A stretch of DNA of 64,000 nucleotides from Castanea sativa (lineage: Eukaryota > Streptophyta > Magnoliopsida > Fagales > Fagaceae): the NCBI RefSeq assembly GCF_040712315.1, contig NC_134013.1, positions 61,479,001 through 61,543,000 on the forward strand, written 5' to 3'. Positions 56,901-64,000 of this stretch are shown here, in pieces. Under the pieces are notes generated by a model that did not search any database, was not told the DNA's origin, and was given only the letters and a program-made list of their open reading frames with translations. Position 1 is the stretch's first letter, and the number at the start of each line of letters is the position of its first letter. The position numbers were made by a program, and so were the translations under genes.

Positions 56901-59484
56901 AAATGCTCTTTTGGTCTGGTGCTGACTCCAGTTCCACACTAGGTGTTGACTCCTAGTGGTTATCTTGCTTGGTGCTGACTCCAAGTCAAGCCTAGGTGCT
57001 GACTCCAAGTCAGGCCTAAGTGCTGACTCATAGATCATATCCTTTTATTTTCTTCTTGTTTAATTTTGTTTTGGTTGTCCGGTGTCATGGGCTTAGATAT
57101 ATTTTACTACTACTATTATCCTTCAGAGACCTTGATTATGACTACTACGAATCCAGTGAGTATTTTAAAACAGTGTGTTCTGCCTATAGTTCACAGACAC
57201 ACTGATGACATCTCTTTCATAAGCAGGATAAAATGAATGTGCCTGTGGTGAAATTTGATGTTTTTGTACTCTGATTCTTTTAGCTCTTCCATACATTTCT
57301 ACATGAATTTAAGCCCCATTATAATAAAGTAGTCAAAGAAAATTACAATCAGTAATTCTATCCTTGCCTTTTGCTTGATACATCATCTAATTTGTACTTT
57401 CAGATTAATCTTGGGATTTACATGCAAGATAATGAGAAGGAATTTTCAATTTTGGTGGATCGGTCTTTAGGGGGATCCAGCATAGTGGATGGACAAATAG
57501 AGCTGATGCTTCACAGGTATGTTCTGTCTTCCATGTTAATTTCGTCATGGTTAATATCCATGCTAAAAGGATTGGTATTTCATTGGTGTGCACAACTCAG
57601 AAGGGAGATCTTATTTAAAAGAATGATGGACATTACAGCTATTTTTAGAGGCAATAAATAACTGTTGTGCACTTTAATAGCATTACTTAAATGGTAATGC
57701 ATAAATTCATGATTAATCTTTTCATGCACCACATGTAATCAGAAACATTATTGAGAATTTCTCTCATTCATCTTACTTTACAGGAGACTACTACTTGATG
57801 ATTCAAAAGGTGTTGCAGAGGCCTTAAATGAAACAGTCTGTGTTCTTAATAAATGCACGGGACTAACAGTAAGTACATGCTACCCATTGGAACTCGTTTT
57901 CAGCAAGTAGCTGGCATGTTGGTTTAGAACTGTCACCATAGGTGATTTAATTAGTCAACTTTACTACTCACTCAACAATTAATCTCAGAAAATTCCTGGC
58001 TATTGTCCATTGTATTTTAGAGCCAGAAAGTGGCATCTGTGTCAAGAATTTTCCATCCAATTATGTGGTGAACTTATTTTCAATTAGTAAGTTATATTAT
58101 CCATATAGCGTATATTATTCCTGAGAATGTTGCTTTCGAAGATTTTCACATTGCCTTTATAGCAAGTCAAGATTGCAATGATATTTTGAATTTAATCTCT
58201 CCTAAGTAATGTGATATGGAGTATTTGCTGAAACTTTTAGCATTCAGTTCTTACATACTGATGACTTTTACAGATCCAAGGAAAATTTTATTTCCGATTT
58301 GACCCACTGGGAGAGGGTGCCAAGTGGCGTCGAACTTTTGGCCAGGAAATATATTCTCCACTCTTGCTAGCCTTTGCCGAACAGGTAAACTTGGAAAAGA
58401 AAAGATTTAATCTCATTTATTCTAGTCTTCTGATTTAGTTAGTTACCAAAATAAGAGGGAAAAAAAGGTAGGTAGTGTCTAAAAAAGGTAATTCTCTATT
58501 TGCAGGATGGTGATAACGCGATGAGTTCTCATGTAGCCAGTTTTTCAGGGATTGATTCCTCATACAGTTTGCCTGATAATGTTGCTCTAATAACTCTCCA
58601 GGTACTTGACCACTTGATGCTTTTCTTTCTAGTTCCATTATTATTTATCGTTTCATTGCAATGTTATTTTGGTAAGTATAAGACAAGAAACAGAAACCAG
58701 TTATCAATGTCTTTTCAGTAAGTATAAGACAAGAAACAGAAACCAGTTATCAAAGAAGTGTTAGACCTCAACAACTAACTCAACAGTGGGGCTGAAGATA
58801 AGCAGCTTGGAATTTCCTTTCTCTTCTCATTTTGATTTTTCTTCCCCCGAATTATGCAGGAGCTTGATGATGGAAAAGTTCTCCTTCGATTAGCACATTT
58901 ATATGAGGTTTAACTCTTTCTTACAAATTCTGCTCAATGATGTTTTGTGTGTGCTCTACAGTACTTCATTTGTTTAGATGAATGCTCATTCAATTATTAT
59001 TATTATTATTGTTGTTGTTGTTGTTGTTGTTTCTTTTTTTTTTCTTTTTTTTGTTTTGTTTTTGATTGGCTTGTTCAAACTATGCAAGATTGGAGAGGAC
59101 AAGAATCTTTCTGTAATGACAAGTGTAGAGCTTAAAAAGCTGTTTCCTGGAAAGAAGGTAGAGACGAGTCTCATGACACTATCCAGGCATCTTTGTTAAC
59201 TCCAATTTATAATTTTGTCTCATAATAATGTTCTACTTATATTATGTCTGTTTCAGATCAGTAAAGTGACAGAGACAAACTTATCTGCCAACCAAGAAAG
59301 AACAGAAATGGAGAAGAAGAGACTCGTTTGGAAAGTAGAAGGGTCTTCTCGAGAAGAAAACAAGGTTGTGAGGGGTGGACCTGTTGATCCTGCTAAACTG
59401 GTTGTAGAACTTGCCCCCATGGAAATCCGCACCTTTGTTATTGACTTCAATCCAGAGTCCCTCCGTTATGTATTTGATGCATAA
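44997..59484 (+). CDS. GH38 alpha-mannosidase, paralogue 2 (29 exons, 1017 aa)
   Basis: Exons: 44997-45194, 45286-45369, 46089-46177, 46399-46573, 46985-47104, 47244-47330, 47422-47493, 48170-48283, 49562-49662, 49754-49847, 49951-50118, 50214-50303, 50989-51054, 51164-51220, 52152-52371, 52494-52633, 52923-52988, 53106-53162, 53246-53317, 54093-54140, 54363-54482, 54734-54799, 57404-57516, 57784-57868, 58274-58384, 58506-58601, 58860-58907, 59089-59157, 59257-59484. They total 3054 bp with no internal stop. The start is ATG at 44997, giving [17 protein letters not shown], a signal peptide. [20 protein letters not shown] and HHDGVTGT supply the GH38 zinc and nucleophile residues. All 28 introns match paralogue 1 in place and phase; length changes are whole codons in exons 1, 6, 12, 17, 18 and 29. 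Expected role is N-glycan mannose trimming in vacuole or apoplast. Intron 2 has a GC donor. Confidence 0.93.
45370..46088 (+). other. GC-AG intron 2 of mannosidase 2
   Basis: Exon 2 ends GTTGAACAG and the intron starts GCAAGT, the optimal GC donor consensus, ending in AAATTCAG. Paralogue 1 has a normal GT donor (ATG|GTACCC) here. The joined product reads [14 protein letters not shown], as the family requires. Confidence 0.85.
46650..46905. mobile_element. MITE-like dispersed repeat in intron 4 of mannosidase 2
   Basis: The GC-richer block CCTCCGTTTGAGAAGCGCG through GGGTTCCGTGCACTGTTCAT to CTACAGTGTTTTCAATTTTC stands out from the intron and is absent from intron 4 of paralogue 1. I recall similar dispersed sequence in tree genomes, but termini and duplications are not clear. 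Confidence 0.45.
48545..48845. repeat. Direct-repeat pair in intron 8 of mannosidase 2
   Basis: About 48550-48625 and 48766-48842 share TTAAATTA.CAATTCT.CCAAAAG.TTAA and AGGAAATGGTAAAT.TAATCACTTAA. The separation of about 215 bases resembles a miniature terminal-repeat element. The middle holds GGGCTCAACACGTG. The identity is tentative. Confidence 0.45.
49238..49391 (+). mobile_element. SINE in intron 8 of mannosidase 2 with 17 bp TSD
   Basis: TAATACATGTCATTCTA at 49221-49237 and TAATACATGCCATTCTA at 49392-49408 flank it (one mismatch). Internally it has a B-box-like GGATTCAAGTC and an upstream GTGCGATGGTCAC block. It is the same family as the minus-strand copy at 6127-6286. Confidence 0.85.
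55033..56706 (-). mobile_element. Nested LTR-like insertion, 1.67 kb
   Basis: On the minus strand it begins TGTAGACACCGAATTTTGTA, a familiar plant LTR start, and ends AAGTGGCGACTCCC...TGTACACA. The flanks CCAGT (55028-55032) and CCTGT (56707-56711) fit a 5 bp duplication with one mismatch. Removing it joins the outer LTR sensibly. No coding domain was found, so it is probably a large solo LTR. Confidence 0.65.
55825..55879. repeat. Cluster of perfect palindromes
   Basis: GTATGCGTACGCATAC at 55825-55840 equals its own reverse complement. CTACGTGCGCATAC at 55848-55861 pairs perfectly with GTATGCGCACGTAG at 55866-55879 around AAAA. They lie inside the nested LTR. Confidence 0.95.
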
Positions 59485-60237
59485 AAAGAAAAGAAATGCC
59501 CCATGACATGAGGTCCTTACAAGACATTTGCTTTGTGTTGTACCATAATCCACAATCAACTTGAGTCTTGAGCTCCATTTCTGTTGTAGTGTTTTAGTCC
59601 CCAAGACTAAGTTTTGTACAATGGCTCTTTACCCACGTGTATCAATAAACAAGATTAATTAGCTCAATCTCTATGCCTTATGTATGTCATAGCAAGCTTG
59701 CATGTCTTGTGGATGTTAAGTATAAATAAGTTGACAATTTCCTGTATCATCAGAGTACTGAATACACGGTCGGAATCATCGGATCCGATCATATTGTTTT
59801 GCACTCAAGCATATTTTAACTATTTTCCCATTGTTTAATATCGAACTTATCAGCTCTTCTGGTCCATAAGAAATCAAAATGAACTCAGCCCTTTACCACT
59901 GAAGAGAAAATGAGTCAAAATCACCTTTTTAATTCTTTAGGTTAATAAATTTTCCATTTTTTGCAATGAAGGGTCAGTCAGACTGAAGATGCTTCCCCAT
60001 CACAATGTGAGGGGCACTATGTTTTTTAACCTTTTTTTTTTTAAAAGAGAAAAAATGATATCTCTATAATATTTTTACAACAAATTCTATGTGAAAAGTC
60101 GTTAAAGGTTGTCATTGGTGGGGTAGAAAAGTAATTTCAGTAGTAGATTCAAATTAGAATTTATAACTAACCACCTATGATTTGTTGTAAAAATGTTGTG
60201 GACGTAGCACTTCTAAAAAAAATTTATTATTATCTTC
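59485..60237. other. 3' flank of mannosidase 2
   Basis: Holds the 3' UTR up to about 59660. Between 60040 and 60225 two inverted AT-rich pieces (TATTTTTACAACAAATTCTATG and CATAGGTGG...) suggest a small MITE relic. No gene. Confidence 0.45.
59644..59649 (+). terminator. Polyadenylation signal of mannosidase 2
   Basis: AATAAA lies 160 bases after the stop codon, a usual plant 3' UTR length, and is followed by TTAATTAGC and T-rich sequence. Confidence 0.6.
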
Positions 60238-60239
60238 TT

Positions 60240-60400
60240 CTTTTTTGAGAGAGTTTTAACATATGACATCCGCTCTTGATGATAAATTTTTATCATTAGA
60301 CCAAGACACCAATCAGATTTTGGTGTAGGCGAGGTTTGAACCTTAGTTCTCTTATATAACCATTAGAGACTTTACCAGTTGAGCTAACTAAAACTCACTA
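60240..60400 (-). mobile_element. tRNA-derived SINE relic
   Basis: The minus strand begins GTTAGCTCAACTGGTAAAGTC, an A-box-like tRNA head, followed by AAGGTTCAAACCTCGCC as a B-box. It is the same family as 33965-34095. Duplications were not identified. Confidence 0.6.
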
Positions 60401-60837
60401 TTATTATCTTAATTCAAACTTGTGGTATCTATTTTATGACAATGTTTTAGATTATTTTATTTTTTACTATATGAACTTATGACATCAGCATTATAACAAT
60501 CTTTCTATGTTGTATGGTTAAAACACTAATTCATTTTTAATGTAGGAGATTTAAACTAAGTCTTTTGTTATATGATTATATACTTTAACAATTGATTTTA
60601 AAAGAAACTAACATTAGTTCATCAAAAAAAAAAAAAAAAAAAAGAGAGAAAAGAAACTAACATTAGAGATACCATAATTCACAGCTGTTGTAGTGTAACT
60701 GTGTAATATCATTTTTACATCACTATTATCTTAAATCTTATACTTTAATGACTAACAAAATAAAATATAATAATAAAAAGTTATCATGTTTTTTTAGTGG
60801 AGTTTGTGATATGTCTTTACGTTAGAAGTTAATACTT

Positions 60838-61862
60838 GGATTTTTTTTTAAATAACTATAAAATTTAAACTATTTCATTAGTTAGCAACGTTTCTAAACT
60901 ATTTAGGTATCTAACAATTCGAGTCTGTGAGTGTCGATTTCACTGTAGCAAATCGAGTTTAAGAGACTCGATTTTTATAGGTGGCAAAGCTGAGGTGGAA
61001 TAAAAGTTGAGGTGGAAACCCACGTGGAACTCGAGTCTTTAAGACTTGATTTCCACCATCTTCTTCCTTCCTTCTTTTTCTCTTTCTTTTTTTTTTTTCT
61101 TTTTTTTTTTCCCTCCATCTGCCATGCCCCCAAAAACCCAAGCCAGTTCTTCCTTCTTTTCATCTAAATCCATTTCTCAAAATCTCAACCCAAATCATGA
61201 TCTCAATCAAAGCAAAAATCCAAACCCCTTACCTAAATCCATTTCTCAAAATTCGAAACCCAAATCACAATCTCAGTCCGAGCAAAAATCCAAATCCAAA
61301 AATCACGATTTCGGCACGGGAGCGCCATTGGTTTATCTCTTGATTTGTTTTCTGTTTTTTCTGGGTTCGTCTGTCTCAGATGGAATATTTTTTGTTGTGG
61401 GTTTGTGTTTTCTGGATCTGTTAGTGTTTTCTGGGTTGATTAACTGGGTTTTTTTTTCTTTTCTGGTTGGTTTGCTTGTGATTTCTAGGTTGCTGTTCTA
61501 GTTTTCTGCGTGGGTTTGTGTTGAGTTTTCTTTTCTGGGTTGCTGCATTTTCTGGTTGCTGCGCATTTTCTAGTCGCTGCATTTTTCTGGTTTCTAGGTT
61601 GTTGGTTGCTGCGCATTTTCTGGTTTTTCTGGTTTCTGGTTGCTGCATTTTCTTGTTTCTGGGGTGTATTCTCGGGTTGGGGAGCTCGAGTCTTAGAGAT
61701 TCGAGTTCCACATGGATTGAACAAAAATCAAGTCTTTAAAACTCAATTTGCTACAGTAAAATCAAGTCTCACAAACTCAAATTGTTAGATACCTAAATAG
61801 TTTGAAAACATTGCTGACTAATAAAATAGTTTGAATTTTATAGTTATTTTTTAAAAAATCTC
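60838..61862. mobile_element. Mutator-like element with ~120 bp TIRs; candidate Pack-MULE
   Basis: The left end has AACTATAAAATTTAAACTAT and CTAAACTATTTAGGTATCTA; the reverse complement of the right end has the same blocks in order. TTAATACTT at 60829-60837 and TTAATACTC at 61863-61871 form a 9 bp duplication with one mismatch. The interior encodes a non-transposase frame (next entry). Confidence 0.85.
61123..61501 (+). pseudogene. Possible captured host gene fragment in the Mutator-like element
   Basis: From ATG at 61123 the frame reads MPPKTQASSSFFSSKSISQN with an internally repeated N/P/S/K-rich stretch, then a hydrophobic run, and stops at 61501. It resembles the 5' end of a plant gene with exon-intron transition near 61310-61330. 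The parent is unknown and function is unlikely. Confidence 0.35.
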
Positions 61863-61871
61863 TTAATACTC

Positions 61872-62588
61872 ATTAGTCATTTCCTTCTTTCTTGTATGTG
61901 TTTGTTTCTTAAAAATAAAATAAAAACTAATATAATAAAAAAAAGTAAGAAATTAAAATTTATAGGCACTGCAAAAAAAAAAAAAAAAAACTAGATTTAG
62001 GCAGCGTTTGTAAAACATCACAAAAAAAAAAAAAACCTTGATGTAGACACAAATGGTCTATCGTGGTGTTTTCTATTGTGATGGTTATATGCCCACACTT
62101 TAGTGGCAGTTGGCAAAAACACCAAAAAAAAAAAAAAATGCCATCTAAACCTAGTTTATTTGTAGTGAACTTAAAAGTAACAAATTAAAAGTTAAGTTTT
62201 GAAAAATGTAGCTAGTTAAGTTAAACAATTAACCTATATTAAAATTTTTAAAAACACATGGAATTTTACTTAAATAAGTTGAGATTTAATTTGTTATAAA
62301 ATTTGAGTTTTGAAAAGGTAAAAAATTAAATTAAACAATTAACCTATATTGAAAAATTGAAACACAAATGGAATTTTACTTAAATATGTTGAGATTTAAT
62401 TTGTTATAATTTTTAAAGAGAAGTACTACTCCTACAATATGTTCCCAATTAATCTTAGATGATAAGTTGATATTAGTTCTAATTTGAACTAATTATTAAA
62501 TTTTTTTTCTACCATGTTAAGAAAATATTGTAAACATAACGTATGTCACTTTTTTTTTCTAAAACCACTCAAAAATTTTTTTTTCTTA
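61872..62588. other. AT-rich spacer
   Basis: Contains two near-identical ~100 bp blocks around 62200-62290 and 62320-62410 (each with CAATTAACCTATATT and GGAATTTTACTTAAATA), forming a local direct repeat. No gene. Confidence 0.5.
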
Positions 62589-63293
62589 GGTGCGTTTGTT
62601 TGAGTGTAAAATATTTTTCGGGTGTAAAATAATTTCAGGTGAAAATATTTCCGGGAAAAGAAAATAATTTCTAGTGTTTGGTGGCATTTAAAAAAATAAT
62701 TTGAAAAATATTTTTTAGTGTTTGGTTATGTTATTGAAAATACTATAGAAAACACATTTTCTACTTGTTGCTCACATATTCTCAGCTACCAAACAGATAT
62801 ATAATATCATTTCTCAATACAGAAACACAAAACAAACAAAACCCCAAAAAAAAAAATCATCAAATCCGGTCAGAGAAGAATGAAGAGAGAGAGAGGCGAC
62901 TGGATTTGACGTTGAGGCGAGATCGCGCGACAGAGGCGAAGGCGAGCACGATTAGACTGGGTTCATTGGAGATGGGTTTGAGCATTGAGGCGGCGCGAAT
63001 CAGATTAGTGATGGTGAAGGCCGATCTCGAAGCGCAATCTCGAAGGCGCGATCTCGCCGGCATGGGTTGGGGCGAGATCTCTCTACTCTCTCTCTCTCTC
63101 TTTCTTTGCACCTCCGAGTCCGAAAATGGTTTGAAGTGAAAATAGAAAGGAAAACAATTTTCGAGTCAAAGCCTTTATTTTATGGTCAAATGAAATGCTT
63201 TTTCGGAAAATTCTATTTTTCATATACAACCAAACATACGTTGAGGAGTAAAATAATTTCTTAAAATAGTTTGAAGCCAAAACAAACGCAGCC
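62589..63293. mobile_element. PIF/Harbinger-like MITE with TTA duplication
   Basis: The left end is GGTGCGTTTGTTTGAG and the reverse complement of the right end is GGCTGCGTTTGTTTTGGC. TTA flanks it on both sides (62586-62588 and 63294-63296). The interior 62890-63070 is notably GC-rich with GGCGAGATC words and CT repeats, giving spurious open frames. It lies about 330 bp before the start of the next gene. Confidence 0.7.
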
Positions 63294-63625
63294 TTAATTG
63301 AAATTGAAATAAGGAGACAGAGCATGGGCATATCCGTAAGCAAAGAAAGGTGCTGAATATATTCGGTGGAAGATGCGGCAGCAAAGAAGTAGATACTCCA
63401 AACAAAGAAAAACGCAAACCCTTTTTTAGATTATTAATTGTAATTAATTAATAAAAAAAAAAAAAAAAACCGAGAGACAATAAAAATCAATGTTTGTTAT
63501 TACTACAAGGCTAAAAGGCGCAACAACAATACAATCGAATCGAAACCGCAACAGGTCTCTCTTCTGACTTTTGTTTCTCTCTCTCTCTTTCTATCTCGCT
63601 CCCACAAGTACTTTCGAAGATTTTC

Positions 63626-63836
63626 ATGTCCATCTTGCCCAACAATACTCAAGGTTCTACGTCGTCGTTTTCCTCTTCTTCAATCTCTCCTAACCCTAAT
63701 TCCCAACATGGAAATCCAACACCAACCCACTTATTTCAATCTCAACCTCAATCTCCGTCCGCTCTTTCCCGCCAATTTGGATCGCTCCAGATCTCTGACT
63801 CCCTCTCTCCAATCCCTATGTCCTCCCTTACTTCAG
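63626..63836 (+). CDS. First exon of an unidentified gene, cut by the window end
   Basis: ATG at 63626 opens MSILPNNTQGSTSSFSSSSI, continuing as a serine/proline/glutamine-rich, probably disordered N-terminus with LSRQFGSLQISDSLSPIPM near its end. A GT donor at 63837 (TTCAG|GTTTTA) closes 70 codons plus one base. A CT-rich 5' leader (63560-63600) precedes it, as in many expressed plant genes. I do not recognise the family from this part alone. Confidence 0.6.
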
Positions 63837-64000
63837 GTTTTAATCTTAATTTTTTTTTTCTAATATATATTTAGTAATGTTTGAATTGTTGGAATTTAAC
63901 GTAAATTGTTGTGCTTTTCTGTTCTAAAAAGGTCAATTGAGGTTAAGAGCCTAATCTTTTAAGCTTGTTTTATGCGTATATGATTAGGAATTAGAATACA

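Larger units (their letters stand above)
54980..57087 (+). mobile_element. Solo LTR in intron 22 of mannosidase 2, split by a second LTR
   Basis: It starts TGATGCGGGAGATGCAGG and ends CCGGTGTCA, with the exact 5 bp duplication TGGGC at 54975-54979 and 57088-57092. Excluding the nested insertion it is about 430 bp. The end part with TTGTACTCCTTGAGGAG and GATGAATGAAAAAAAT resembles Ty1/copia-type LTRs. No internal retrotransposon domain remains. Confidence 0.85.

Noticed and set aside
61421..61739. Overlapping frames with CCAF/LLVA or NAATRK repeats on both strands
   Set aside because: Products of a GT/TGCTGC-rich simple-sequence region inside the Mutator-like element.
62765..63139. 124-codon frame with basic residues
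   Set aside because: It lies wholly within the GC-rich core of the MITE, and the opposite strand is equally open.

Overview
This is nuclear DNA from a flowering plant. The evidence is GT-AG spliced genes with short exons, AT-rich introns and spacers, poly(A)/poly(T) tracts, and a dense load of plant-type LINEs, SINEs, Ty3 and Ty1 LTR elements, Mutator-like elements and MITEs. The repeat families look like those of a woody eudicot (Fagales-like, weakly supported). There are no prokaryotic features and no CRISPR array. I did not recognise any tRNA or rRNA gene.

Layout. At 1-3400 there is repeat-rich spacer with a decayed LINE reverse-transcriptase relic. A two-exon minus-strand gene for a TSSC4-like U5 snRNP assembly factor lies at 3438-4991. 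An AT-rich spacer with a SINE follows. A complete 29-exon GH38 alpha-mannosidase gene (paralogue 1) spans 7903-19282. From about 19.3 to 35 kb is a transposon landfill: a ~1.1 kb direct duplication, a Mutator-like element, a LINE fragment, a Ty3/gypsy Tat-type retrotransposon on the minus strand interrupted by a Ty1/copia-type solo LTR, and a second LINE. A minus-strand F-box gene at 35914-37155 has no in-frame ATG at its expected start. A broken scrap of alpha-mannosidase (last introns and exons) sits at 38582-38928. A ~2.1 kb tandem duplication, each copy carrying its own transposon, lies directly upstream of a second complete 29-exon alpha-mannosidase gene (paralogue 2, 44997-59484). A Mutator-like element with host-like internal sequence and a Harbinger-like MITE follow. 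The first exon of an unidentified plus-strand gene starts at 63626 and runs off the window.

How it fits together. The two mannosidase genes have the same 28 introns in the same phases, and splicing in silico gives uninterrupted proteins of 1012 and 1017 residues with the GH38 catalytic and zinc residues present. They are therefore an old tandem duplication whose spacer has been filled by transposons, and the 38.6 kb scrap shows at least one further local duplication event. Expected role: trimming of mannose from N-glycans in the vacuole or apoplast. I found no novel multi-gene system. The most informative oddities are GC-AG introns at different positions in the two paralogues, the duplicated and transposon-split upstream region of paralogue 2, the start-less F-box gene, and several insertions whose target-site duplications can be read directly.
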